52,488 nt of DNA from DAOTTI01 sp034437795. Its GTDB lineage: Bacteria > Chloroflexota > UBA11872 > UBA12225. Below are positions 40,712-50,396 of this stretch, in pieces. The stretch's first letter is position 1, and every line of letters starts with the position of its first letter. Made by a program: the position numbers and the translations under genes. Under the pieces are notes generated by a model. The model was not told where the DNA came from. It saw only the letters and a list, made by a program, of their open reading frames with translations, and did not search any database. The stretch is taken from NCBI GenBank assembly GCA_034437795.1, contig DAOTTI010000103.1, forward strand, positions 1 through 52,488, written 5' to 3'.

Positions 40712-43700
40712 ATGATAGTGGACCGCGAGCGCCGTCGTGTGGCCGAGCAGACGGCCCACCTGCTGCGCGAACCATCGCGCTCGACGAGGCTTGCCCCACC
40801 CCGCCTGGTGGACGACGGGCTGGTGCGGCGCCCGCGCCTGCTGGACGCGCTGCACAAGCACCTGGCCAGGCGCGCCACCGCCGTCGTCGCCCCTGCCGGC
40901 TACGGCAAGACCACGCTCCTGGCGCAGTTCGCCAGCGAGGTGGATGCGCTCGTCTGCTGGTGCACGCTGGACGAGCATGACCAGGACGCGCGGGTGCTCC
41001 TCGCCGACCTGGTAGCAGCCATCGCGCGGCGCGTCTGCGGCTTTGGGGAGCGGACCCTGGCCGCGGTGGCGGAGGTAGCCGACACCGGGGAGGGCCAGCA
41101 GCTCCGAACCGCTGTGCGGCTGCTCGTGGCGGAGCTGGAGCGCGTGCCCGACTTCCTGGTGCTGGTAGTGGACGATTGCCACCGCCTGATCGGGAGCAGC
41201 CACGCCGGCACCGTGCTCGACCTGCTGGTGCAGCACCTGCCGGACCATTGCCACCTGATCCTCGCCGGGCGGTCCCTGCCGGATCTCCCTGCCCTGCCCG
41301 GCCTGGTGGCGCGCCGGCAGGCGGCGCGGCTGGAGCAGGGGCAGCTGCGCCTGACGGTGCCGGAGGTCGAGGGGGTGGTCCGGAGCGCGGGGCTGGACGG
41401 CGTTACCCCCGCGCAGATTGAGGCGCTGCACGCGCGCACGGCCGGCTGGCCGATGGCGGTGCAGCTACTGGTCTCGCACGCCGTAGAGCAGGGGGAGCCT
41501 CTCGCGGCGTTGCACGCAGGCGGCGATGGACAGTGGTCGGCGCGCCCCATCCCCTACCGCGCCAGGCAGACGCTCTTTGCCTACCTCGCATCTGATGTCC
41601 TGGCGCTGCAGCCTCGTCCGCTCCAGGAGACGGTCCTGTACGCCAGCGTCCTGCCGTACGTCGAGGTGGATCGCTGCGCCACCCTTCTGGGGCGGCCGGC
41701 CGGAGAGGTGGGCCGCCTGCTGGCCACGGCCGAGGCGCGCGGGCTGTTCGTGGCGCGCATCGAAGACGGGCCGGAGACGCAGCCCTCAACTGCTCCGGCT
41801 CTAGCCGGACCACCCATCCCATCTGTCGCAGTGCCCCGTGCGGCGCCAGGCAGCGACGCTCTTGGCTCTGCCCCCTTCAGCGCCGCTCCGGGCCGGCAGG
41901 ACGGGCTCGCGACCCTTACAGATGCGGAGGTGGGCCGCCTCCCCGCATCCGGACCGGCCGGGGCCACCGGCGACCGGATCACAAGGGCAGGCCAACTGCC
42001 GGTCTGCTATCGCTTCCACGATCTCTTTCGTGAGTTCCTGCTGGAGACGCTGCGGGAGCAGCAGCCGGTGCGCTACCGGTGGCTACAGCGCCGCGCCGCG
42101 CGTCTGGCCGAGGCGGCCGGCGATCTGCCGGGCGCCATCGCGCACGCCCTGGCCGGCGCCCGATGGTCGCAGGCGGCGCGCCTGATCGAGGCAGCCGCGC
42201 CCCAGTGCACCGCGACCGGCCGGTGGTACACGCTGCGCATGTGGCTGAGGGCGCTGCCGGCGCGCATCCTGGAGCAGCGCCCGCGATTACTCTTGCTGGC
42301 CGCACGGGCGGAGTACGCGCTCGAAGGAGATAGTGAGCACGCAAGCCTCCTCCTCAGCTCGGTCGAGAGGAAAGTGTCTGCAGGCGCAGACGAGGTGGCT
42401 GAGCTGCACTTGGTTCGTGTCGGTCTGCTACGGCTGAAGGGACAGTATCGTCGGGCAGCACGCCTTGCCCAGAATGTGCTGCGTGAGTTAGCCAAGGGGC
42501 CGCCCACCAAGATACGCGCAGATGCACATTTCCAACTGGCCATGTGTGCCCACCGACTGGGCCAGTTACTCAAGGCACGGAGCCACTTTGACGCGGCTGC
42601 GCGCATTTACGCCGAGGCCAAGGACCAAGCGCGGGAGGCGCTGGCCCGCGACGGCTTGGCGGCGGTCGAGATCTGCCTGGGGCGGCTCGAGCGCGCGCGG
42701 TCCGAGCTACATGCCGCCGAGCGCACGTGGCGCCTGGCCGGGAACGCCGGGGCTCTAGCCAGAACGCTCAATAACCTTGGACTGACCTATCACTATACCT
42801 ACGATCTGGAAACCGCGCGCTGCCTGTTCGACGACGCGGTGAGGTTCGCGGCGGAGGCCGATCTGCCGGGGATCGAGGCGTGCGCCTGGCTGAGCCTGGG
42901 CGACGTGCAGCGAGATTGTGACAATCTCCAGGCCGCCGCCAGCGCCTATCAGCGCGGCCTCTCACTGGCTTCGACCGCGGGCTCCGCCTATCTGATGCGC
43001 TACGCCACAGACGCTATGGGCCAGCTTCGCCGGTTATCCGGGGACCTGGACGGTGCTGAGGTGATGGCGCGCCAGGCGGTGCACCAGGCCCACGAAACCG
43101 GCAGCCGGTACGAAGAAGGGCTGTATCTCCTGTCACTCGCCCTGGTCCACCTGGAGCGCCGCGAGTACAACCTGGCCTGGCAGGCCCTGGACCGCTCCCT
43201 GGCCGCGCTCCAGGCCAGCGGGGCGAAACGGGAAGCGGCGCGGGCGCGACTTTACCGCGCCCAGGTTATGTTTGCCGCCCGCCGGCGCACGGACGCCGCA
43301 CGCGAGCTCGCGGCCCTGGGCGAGCTGCTGGTTGAGCTGGGTTACTATGGGTTCCTGGTCGGTGACGCGCGGCGCGCCATGGCCGTCCTCGACTACGCTG
43401 TAGCGCGGGACATCGGTGGCGCCCGTGTGGCTGCCCTGCGGGAAGCGGCCCTGCGCTCGGCGGAGCAGGCCCCACCATCCGGTCCCCTTCACGCCGCCGC
43501 CTTAGGCTCCACGCAGGGCAGGCCCATCCCCGGCACGGAGAAGGACGATCTGTGGCGCCGGCAGATGTCGCAGGGACCGGCAACGGCCTTCCGGCTGGAC
43601 GAGCCGGCCGCTGAAGCGGGTACCTGCCAGACAGGGAGCGTGTCCGCGCAGGCGGCTCCGACCAATGGCCTGCCGCGGATCGAGGCCCGCAGCCTGGGAC

Positions 43701-44365
43701 ACAGCCACGTTCGCTGCGCGGGCCGGCCGGTGATGGACGGACAGTGGCGTAGCCCGAAGAGCAAGGAGCTCTTCTTCTATCTCCTCTGCAATCCGGGCTG
43801 GCAGCGCCGCGAGAAGATCGCCGCCGACGTCTGGGGAGACGTGACGCCCGCGCAGGCGCGCAGCGGCTTTCACACCAATGCCCACCGCCTGCGCCGCGCG
43901 CTCTTCCACGACGTGCTTCAGCAGAGCGGCGGGCGGTACCGGCTCAACCCCGAGGTGCGCTACTGGTTCGACGCCGAGGAGTTCGCCAGGCACTGCCGCG
44001 AGGCCTGCGAGCGGCCCGGCTCGCCGGAGATGGCCCGCGCGGCGCAGCAGGCGCTGGCTCTCTACGGCGGGCCGTTTCTCGATGACCTCTCGCCGGAATG
44101 GGCCGAGCCCCTGCGCGAGCGGTTGGAGGCGCTCTACCTGGAAATCGTGGTCCAGTTCGGGCGCTACCACGCCGCGCGGGGAGACTACGACGAGGCGATC
44201 CGGCTGGCCGAGCAAGCGCTGGCGGTGAACCCCTACCTGGAGCCTGCGGGCGAGCTGCTGGCCACCGCGCAGGCGGCGAAAGGCCAATCGATTGCTGCGC
44301 GCCACCGCTGCCAGCGCTACGCCGAACGCCTGCGCCGCGACCTTCACCCAGAGCCTGCCCCGTAA
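40712..44365 (+). CDS. MalT-like STAND ATPase fused to TPR and SARP/BTAD output domain
   Basis: A 1217-residue transcription regulator. Residues about 30-330 form a MalT-type NTPase with Walker A APAGYGKTTLL (about 60-70) and Walker B LVLVVDDCH. A winged-helix part (LACYRFHDLFREFLL-like: VCYRFHDLFREFLLETLRE) is split by a Pro/Ala-rich insert at about 355-425. TPR-like helices follow (about 450-960). The C-terminus is not the usual LuxR HTH of MalT but an OmpR-like winged helix (SPKSKELFFYLLCNPGWQRREKIAADVWG) plus a BTAD domain (FARHCREA, ALALYGGPFLDDL, LYLEIVVQFGRYHAARGDYDEAIRLAEQAL). It is probably an ATP- and ligand-dependent activator. Its divergence from aconitase X suggests a target; the ligand is unknown. 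Confidence 0.88.
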   Translation: MIVDRERRRVAEQTAHLLREPSRSTRLAPPRLVDDGLVRRPRLLDALHKHLARRATAVVAPAGYGKTTLLAQFASEVDALVCWCTLDEHDQDARVLLADLVAAIARRVCGFGERTLAAVAEVADTGEGQQLRTAVRLLVAELERVPDFLVLVVDDCHRLIGSSHAGTVLDLLVQHLPDHCHLILAGRSLPDLPALPGLVARRQAARLEQGQLRLTVPEVEGVVRSAGLDGVTPAQIEALHARTAGWPMAVQLLVSHAVEQGEPLAALHAGGDGQWSARPIPYRARQTLFAYLASDVLALQPRPLQETVLYASVLPYVEVDRCATLLGRPAGEVGRLLATAEARGLFVARIEDGPETQPSTAPALAGPPIPSVAVPRAAPGSDALGSAPFSAAPGRQDGLATLTDAEVGRLPASGPAGATGDRITRAGQLPVCYRFHDLFREFLLETLREQQPVRYRWLQRRAARLAEAAGDLPGAIAHALAGARWSQAARLIEAAAPQCTATGRWYTLRMWLRALPARILEQRPRLLLLAARAEYALEGDSEHASLLLSSVERKVSAGADEVAELHLVRVGLLRLKGQYRRAARLAQNVLRELAKGPPTKIRADAHFQLAMCAHRLGQLLKARSHFDAAARIYAEAKDQAREALARDGLAAVEICLGRLERARSELHAAERTWRLAGNAGALARTLNNLGLTYHYTYDLETARCLFDDAVRFAAEADLPGIEACAWLSLGDVQRDCDNLQAAASAYQRGLSLASTAGSAYLMRYATDAMGQLRRLSGDLDGAEVMARQAVHQAHETGSRYEEGLYLLSLALVHLERREYNLAWQALDRSLAALQASGAKREAARARLYRAQVMFAARRRTDAARELAALGELLVELGYYGFLVGDARRAMAVLDYAVARDIGGARVAALREAALRSAEQAPPSGPLHAAALGSTQGRPIPGTEKDDLWRRQMSQGPATAFRLDEPAAEAGTCQTGSVSAQAAPTNGLPRIEARSLGHSHVRCAGRPVMDGQWRSPKSKELFFYLLCNPGWQRREKIAADVWGDVTPAQARSGFHTNAHRLRRALFHDVLQQSGGRYRLNPEVRYWFDAEEFARHCREACERPGSPEMARAAQQALALYGGPFLDDLSPEWAEPLRERLEALYLEIVVQFGRYHAARGDYDEAIRLAEQALAVNPYLEPAGELLATAQAAKGQSIAARHRCQRYAERLRRDLHPEPAP

Positions 44366-44533
44366 AGGGAAGCCGGCTTCTCCTGTAGCCTCCGGAACGC
44401 AGAGGAGGGCTGGCGGACCAGGGGGCAAGGTCCCTTTACACGGTTTTGGCCCCCTTTTGGTGAGCGCCTGGTAAGCGGCGACGTGCCATCCTGTGGTCGA
44501 AGCCTGAACATCAGGATGTCACAGGAGGCTGCT

Positions 44534-44680
44534 ATGTCCGTCTTTGCCCGTCTCGTCCCGTTGCTGCACGCCGCCCGCGCCTACCGTCCCCTGCTGCAGC
44601 TAGCGCTACTGGCCATCGGGCTGCTGGCCGTGGCCATGGCCGGCGGTGCGCCGGAGTGCCTGCCCGAGGGTCCATGCTAG
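44534..44680 (+). CDS. Small single-pass membrane protein, 48 residues
   Basis: The ATG at 44534 has AGGAGG five bases upstream, a better site than most genes here. The protein has a basic N-terminus (MSVFARLVPLLHAARAYRP), one helix (LLQLALLAIGLLAVAMAGG) and a short tail with two Cys (APECLPEGPC). No known family is recognised. It is followed by the DUF5317 gene after 13 bases, so the two are probably co-expressed. Confidence 0.65.
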   Translation: MSVFARLVPLLHAARAYRPLLQLALLAIGLLAVAMAGGAPECLPEGPC

Positions 44681-44693
44681 TCAAAGGGCAGCA

Positions 44694-45290
44694 ATGATCG
44701 TTCTGGAAGTAGGCGTTGCAGGCGGCCTGATGATGGCGTGCCTGCGTCTGCTGGCCGCGCGCCAGCGCATCTCCGGCTGGGCGGCCGGTATCGCTCCGCT
44801 GCGCTGGTGGCCCCTGGCAGCGGCCTGTGTGGCCCTGCAGTGGTATCTGGCCTTAGGTCCGGGGCTGGAGTGGCCGGCGCCCTGGCGGGCCGCCACCATC
44901 CTGGCCACCCAGGCGGCGGTCACGGCCGTGGCCCTGGCCAACCTGCGCCGGCGCTGGATGCCCGTGCTGGCCACCGGCCTGCTCATGAACCTGGTGGTGA
45001 TGGCCGCCAATGGAGGGCTGATGCCGGTCAGCCCGGAGACGCTGGCTCGCTCCGGCAATGGCCACGTCCTGCAGCGGGTCGGCCCCGGCCAGCCCCTGCC
45101 GCGCTCCAAGGACATCATCCTGCCCGTGGAGCAGACCCGGCTGGCGTTTCTCTCCGACGTGCTGGTCCTGCCCGGCCGCCCCGGCAGCTTCAGCCCCGGC
45201 GACGTACTCATCGCCGCCGGCGCCTTCCTGGTGCTCCAGGCGGCCGTGGCCGCACCGCGCGCGGCCGGCGCAGCGGCTCGCCCCTCCTGA
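44694..45290 (+). CDS. DUF5317 membrane protein
   Basis: A 198-residue protein with about five hydrophobic helices. The conserved region ANLRRRWMPVLATGLLMNLVVMAANGGLMPVSPETLAR agrees with DUF5317, a family frequent in Chloroflexota and Firmicutes. A later segment (LPRSKDIILPVEQTRLAFLSDVLVLPG) and a final helix (SPGDVLIAAGAFLVLQAAV) complete it. The function is unknown. AAAGGG precedes the ATG. Confidence 0.82.
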   Translation: MIVLEVGVAGGLMMACLRLLAARQRISGWAAGIAPLRWWPLAAACVALQWYLALGPGLEWPAPWRAATILATQAAVTAVALANLRRRWMPVLATGLLMNLVVMAANGGLMPVSPETLARSGNGHVLQRVGPGQPLPRSKDIILPVEQTRLAFLSDVLVLPGRPGSFSPGDVLIAAGAFLVLQAAVAAPRAAGAAARPS

Positions 45291-45343
45291 GCCGTTGCGC
45301 CAGCTCGCTGCGCTGACCCCACAACCAGAAATCGAGGTTTCGG

Positions 45344-45721
45344 ATGGCGAAAGTGCTGGTCGCCGACGACCTGCCCCTGATCCGCGAGCTGGCGAGCCTG
45401 GCCCTGGCCGAGCAGGGCCACACCATTATCGAAGCGACCAACGGCGACGAGGCCTGGCGGCTGCTGCTCGAGCACCGGCCGGACGTCGCCTTGCTGGACC
45501 TGCGCATGCCGGGGCCGGATGGCCTGGAGCTGGCGCGCCGGATCAGGAGCCACCCCGACCTGGCCGGAACCAGAGTGATCCTGCTGACCGGCAGCGGGGA
45601 GTCGGACGTCGGTGACGCCGCACGCGCCGCCGGCATCAGCCAGACGGTCGTCAAGCCGTTCGGCATCGTCGCCCTTCGCGACGCCGTGCAGCGGGCGCTG
45701 CAGAACGGTGAGGCGGCATGA
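45344..45721 (+). CDS. Single-domain response regulator (CheY-like)
   Basis: A 125-residue receiver. VLVADDLPLIRELASLALAE carries the acidic pair, the phospho-acceptor Asp is in VALLDLRMPGPDG, the Thr/Ser in VILLTGSGESD and the Lys in TVVKPFGIVALRDAV. There is no output domain. The ATG lies 53 bases after the DUF5317 gene. Its kinase is not nearby. Confidence 0.93.
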   Translation: MAKVLVADDLPLIRELASLALAEQGHTIIEATNGDEAWRLLLEHRPDVALLDLRMPGPDGLELARRIRSHPDLAGTRVILLTGSGESDVGDAARAAGISQTVVKPFGIVALRDAVQRALQNGEAA

Positions 45722-45731
45722 CCACCCACGC

Positions 45732-46433
45732 TTACGCCGCGTGCCCCGCCACGCGCTTGTGTGTTCGCCAGTACTCCTGATACTCCTGCTCCGCCCGCGC
45801 CAGCAGGTCGCGCACCTCCTCATCGGTGAGCTGGGAGAAGTCCTCGTACCACAGGCCGACGCCGTAGAAGGGCTCCGGCGTGGCGACGCAGACCAGCTCA
45901 TCCACCTCCCGCCGGAAGTCCTCACAGGTGATGGCCGAGGCGACCGGCACGGCGACGACGATGCGCGCCGGCTGCTGGCGGCGGACGGCGGCGGCCGCCG
46001 CGCGCATGGTGGAGCCGGTGGCGAGGCCGTCGTCGATCAGGATCACGGTGCGGTCGCGCAGGTCGGGCGGGGGGCGATCTCCGCGATATACCCGCTCCCG
46101 CCGCTCTAGCTCCCTCTGCTCGCGCGCCGCGACCGATTCGATGACGTGCTGCGGGATATGGAGCGCATTGACCACATCGTAGTTCAGCACCCGCACGCCC
46201 CCGGTGGCGATAGCGCCCATGGCCAGCTCCTCCTGGCCGGGCACCCCCAGCTTGCGCACCAGGAACACGTCCAGCGGCGCATGGAGCGCACGCGCTACCT
46301 CATAGGCAACCGGCACGCCCCCCCGCGGCAGGCCAAACACGAGCACGTCCGGCCGGCCGGCGTAGTGCTTGAGCATCGACGCCAGCACCTGCCCGGCTTC
46401 CGTCCGGTCCCGAAACCGCACACGGTCCATCAT
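45732..46433 (-). CDS. Phosphoribosyltransferase-fold protein
   Basis: A 233-residue type I PRTase. The PRPP loop is TVILIDDGLATGSTM, near residue 135, and the N-terminal VLVFGLPRGGVPVAYEVARAL and VRKLGVPGQEELAMGAIATGG are typical of the stand-alone family annotated as predicted phosphoribosyltransferases. The real substrate base is unknown. AAGGAGGAG lies before tandem ATGs at 46433 and 46430. It is convergent with the receiver gene, with only 10 bases between them. Confidence 0.9.
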   Translation of the reverse strand: MMDRVRFRDRTEAGQVLASMLKHYAGRPDVLVFGLPRGGVPVAYEVARALHAPLDVFLVRKLGVPGQEELAMGAIATGGVRVLNYDVVNALHIPQHVIESVAAREQRELERRERVYRGDRPPPDLRDRTVILIDDGLATGSTMRAAAAAVRRQQPARIVVAVPVASAITCEDFRREVDELVCVATPEPFYGVGLWYEDFSQLTDEEVRDLLARAEQEYQEYWRTHKRVAGHAA

Positions 46434-47156
46434 GGCTCATCTCCTCCTTGTCCTGCGCACGTCCCGTGCCGCTGCCCAGGACTGAGGACTACTGGTCCCT
46501 GCTTAATACTCTCATGTACTCTCTCGTAATACTAAACCTCGTACGACGCTAAACCTATGGGCGCACGGACTGCTGAAGCTACGCGTAGCCCGCCTGCGCC
46601 ACTGACAGCGCCCGCCCGCTTATCCACGGCTCCCGCCGGAGGCGGGACGCTCACCTCCCGCCGGAGGCGGGACGCTCACAGGCCCACAGAGCGAGGGAGC
46701 CCTGCCCACCACCGCTCCGCCTTACCCTGCTCCCTCGCCCTCTCCCGCCGGGAGATGGAAGCGGTCGCTGGCGGCGAAGCGTTCAGGCTGTGGTTCATCC
46801 GGCAGCTCAATTGTGCTTTCTTCACGATACGGCCAGGCGCTTCGAAGGCGCCAGATGCGACATGTCGCCCTTGGTGCAGGGACCGCGATGCGTAGCGCCC
46901 GTGCGTGCTGCCGCAGCAAAGAACGTGCCACCACCCCGTAGGTATGGCATAACAGTTGCTGCACGTGCCAGCGACGCGCAACGCCTCCGTCGCGGCGCGT
47001 CACCGCTCGACCCAGCACGACACCATTTCGGCAGACCGGCGTACACTCGATAGGGCACGGCACCAGCGTTTACGGCCCCGCACACGGTCAGGCGATTGGC
47101 TCGATTCGTTCCGGCATTTCGCGCCAGGATTCCACCGCAGGTAGGAGTGGTCCGCC
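46434..47156. repeat. Intergenic region upstream of formate dehydrogenase
   Basis: No gene is supported in these 723 bases. The left part holds an AT-richer stretch with TAATACT twice (about 46504-46535), a likely promoter of the phosphoribosyltransferase gene. Two exact copies of a 25-base unit with a CCCGCC-GGA-GGCGGG hairpin lie at 46630-46654 and 46655-46679. Another CCTCTCCCGCCGGGAGATGG hairpin-family copy lies near 46738. TACACT near 47041-47046 could be the formate dehydrogenase -10 box. Confidence 0.6.
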
Positions 47157-50100
47157 ATGGGCATTCGCGCTGCGCTTCGCAGGTGGCCCCTGATCCAGCA
47201 GGTCCAGGGAATAGGCCAGATCCCGCTCTCGGAGGTCGGGCTCGGTCCAGAAGCGATCAGCGACCGCACGAGACAGCTCGCCGGCCGCGTGAAGGACGCC
47301 GACCGCGTCGTGGCCAGCGTGTGTCCCTACTGCGCAGTGGGCTGCGGCCAGCTTATCTATGTCAAGAACGAGCAGGTCATCGATATCGAAGGGGACCCGC
47401 GCAGCCCCATCAACCAGGGGACGCTCTGCCCCAAGGGCGCCGCCACCTATCAGCTGACCGTCAACCCGGATCGCTGGACCATGGTGAAATACCGCGCCCC
47501 GTATTCCGACCGCTGGGAGGACCGCCCTCTGGACTGGGCCATGGAGCGCATCGCCCAGCTGGTCAAGCAGACGCGTGACCAGACGTACGTCGAGGTCGTG
47601 CCTCAGGGGAGCCCCGACTTTCCCCAAAACACCTGGGGCAAACGGGTCAACCAGTGCACCGGCATCGCTTCCCTGGGCGGCGCCACGCTGGACAATGAAG
47701 AGAACTACCTGATCAAGAAGCTCTTCACCGGCGGCCTGGGCCTGGTATGGGTGGAAAACCAGGCTCGCGTCTGACACTCCAGCACGGTGCCCGGTCTGGG
47801 CGCCTCGTTCGGTCGGGGACGGGCCACCACCGCCCAGTGGGAGCTGGCCAACAGCGACTGCATCGTCATCCAGGGCAGCGACATGGCGGAGTGCCACCCC
47901 GTGGCCTTCCGCTTCGTGCTGCAGGCCAAGCAGCGCGGCGCCACCGTCATTCACGTCGATCCGCGCTTCACGCGCACCTCGGCGCTCTGCGACATCCACG
48001 TGCCCATCCGCGCCGGCACAGATATCGCCTTGCTGGGCGGGCTGATCCATTACGTCCTGGAGCACGAGAGATACTTCCGCGACTACGTCGTCCACTACAC
48101 GGATGCGCCGTTCCTGCTGCGCGAGGACTTCCGCGACACCGAAGACCTGGGCGGCGTCTTCTCGGGATTGGACTACACCAGGAACGTCTACGACTTCTCC
48201 ACCTGGCAGTACCAGGGCGCGGACGTGCCGGAGGACCAGGCGCCGCGCGAGTTCGTGACCGGCGAGAGCTTCTCCGAGAAGATCGGCACCTACATCACCC
48301 GGCCGCCGCAGCGCGACGACACGCTGCAGCACCCCCGCTGCGTCTTCCAGATGCTGCGCAAGCACTTCTCTCGCTATACGCCGGAGATGGTGGCCCGCAT
48401 CTGCGGCATCCCCGAGGGGCTCTTCCTGCAGGTGGCCGACGCGATCACCCGCAACTCGGGGATCGGGCCGGATGGTGTGGACCGGACGACGGCCTGGTGC
48501 TACGCCGTGGGCTGGACGCAGCACACCACCGGCGTGCAGATGATCCGCGCCGCCGGCATCCTGCAGCTCCTGCTCGGCAATATCGGCCGGCCGGGCGGGG
48601 GCATCCTGGCCCTCCGCGGCCACGCCACCATCCAGGGCTCGACCGACATCCCCACCCTCTACAACCTCCTGCCCGGCTACCTGCCGATGCCCAACGCGCA
48701 GACGCAGCACGAGACGCTGGCGGCCTACCTCCGGCAGGAGCGGCCCAGGTTCGGCTGGTGGTGGCACATGCCCAAGTACGTCGTCTCGCTGCTCAAAGCC
48801 TGGTACGGCGCGGCGGCGACTGCGGAGAACGACTTCTGCTACGACCACCTGCCCCAGATCACCGAGGACCACTCGCAGCTGCCAATGACCCTGGCCATGC
48901 ACGACGGCAGGATCAAGGGCCTGTTCCTGATGGGCCAGAACCCCGCCGTGGGCGGCCATAACGCCCGCCTGGTCCGGCGCGGCCTGGCGAACCTGGAGTG
49001 GCTGGTGGTACGCGACGCCTTCGAGACCGAGAGCGCCTCCTTCTGGTACGCCTCTCCGGAGGTCAAGCGGGGCGAGCTCGATCCCCGACAGATCAAGACC
49101 GAAGTCTTCTTCCTGCCAGCAGCGCTGACCCCCGAGAAGGACGGCAGCTACTCCAACACCCACGCCCTCGTGCAGTACCACCATAAGGCCGTCGACCCGC
49201 CAGCCGACGCCCGTTCCGAGCCCTGGTTCCTCTACTGGCTCGGCCGGCGCCTGAAGGAGCTGTACGCCGGCGACCACTCCACGAAGGCCCGGCAGCTCCT
49301 CGACCTCACCTGGGACTACCCGCTCACCGGCCCGCACCAGGAGCCGCTGGTGGAAGCCATCCTCAAGGAGATCAACGGGTATACCGTGGCGGACCACAAG
49401 CCGGTGTCCGACTTTAGAGCGCTCAAGGACGATGGCTCCACCGCCTGCGGCTGCTGGATCTACAGCGGCATCTATCCGGAGGACGGGGTGAACAGGGGCG
49501 CCTCCCGCCACCCCGATGGGCCGGATGGCCCCGGCACCCATCTGGGCTGGGGCTTCTCCTGGCCCGCCAACCGTCGGATCATGTATAACCGCGCCTCGGC
49601 GCGCCCCGACGGCCAGCCCTGGTCCGAGCGCAAGCGGTATGTGTGGTGGGATCCGGCACAGCGGCGCTGGACCGGCTATGACGTGCCCGACTTCGAGGAG
49701 ACGAAACCGCCGGACTATACGCCCGCGCCGGACGCCGAGGGCCCGCAGGCGCACCGCGGGACCGATCCGTTCATCATGAAGGTGGACGGCCGCGGCGCGC
49801 TCTTCGCTGAAACGGGGGTCAAGGACGGGCCGCTCCCGACCCACTATGAGCCGGTCGATTCGCCCGTGCCGAACGCGCTCTATCCGGAGCACTCCACCAA
49901 CCCTGTCGCCAAGCGCTTCGACCGGCCGGACAACCGCTACCACGCCGTCGGTGATCCGCGCTTCCCGTACGTCATCACCACCTACCGGCTGACCGAGCAC
50001 CACACCGGCGGCGGCATGTCCAAGTACGTTCCCTGGCTGGCGGAGCTCCAGCCCCACGGCTTCATCGAGCTCGATCCAGCGCTGGCCGCCGAGAAGGGGA

Positions 50101-50369
50101 TCGAGACCGGCGATTGGGTCGCGGTGAGCACCGCCCGCGGCGAGATTGAGACCCGGGCGCTGGTCACCGGCCGGCTGAAGCCCCTGCGCATCAACGGCAA
50201 GCTGGTCCACCAGGTAGGGATGCCCTGGCACTTCGGCTACAAGGGCCACGCCCAGGGCGGCATCGCCAACGACCTGACGTCGATCGTCGGTGATCCGACG
50301 ACCACCATCCACGAGGGAAAGGTGTTTACGTGTAACGTGCGGCTGGCGCGCAAGGAGCCGGTCAGGTAG
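47157..50369 (+). CDS. fdhA: Formate dehydrogenase catalytic subunit, selenocysteine-containing
   Basis: One frame of 1071 codons with a single internal TGA at 47772-47774 (residue 206), read as selenocysteine. The context is VENQARV-U-HSSTVPGLGASFGRG, matching QARV-U-H of Escherichia coli FdnG. The N-terminus has a 4Fe-4S site (C56, C59, C63, C91: CPYCAVGCG and TLCPKG), followed by molybdopterin-binding domains and a C-terminal dinucleotide-binding barrel (GIETGDWVAVSTARGEIETRALV). It oxidises formate to CO2 with a Mo/W-bis-MGD cofactor. GGTAGGAG precedes the ATG. No twin-arginine signal is evident, so the enzyme may face the cytoplasm. selA, selB and selC are not in the window. Confidence 0.96.
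47772..47804 (+). promoter_or_regulatory. Selenocysteine UGA and SECIS hairpin
   Basis: Eleven bases after the UGA, GGTGCCC (47786-47792), loop GGTCT (47793-47797) and GGGCGCC (47798-47804) form a seven-pair stem with one G-T wobble. The E. coli fdhF SECIS has the same 11-base distance and the same GGUCU loop. The wobbled U sits close to the place of the bulged U that SelB reads. Confidence 0.85.
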
Positions 50370-50396
50370 TGATCACACGAGCGAAGCGAGCAACCA

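Noticed and set aside
46620..46690. Tandem 25-base units as the start of a CRISPR array
   Set aside because: The two units are directly adjacent with no spacer, and no cas gene is present.
46945..46960. Possible sigma-54 promoter (TGGCAT, five bases, TTGCT) about 200 bases before fdhA
   Set aside because: GG-N10-GC spacing fits, but two consensus positions are wrong, the distance is long, and RpoN is not expected in this lineage. A TACACT box is closer.
47088..50312. 1074-codon minus-strand frame opposite formate dehydrogenase
   Set aside because: Shadow of fdhA caused by codon bias; no motif, no ribosome site.
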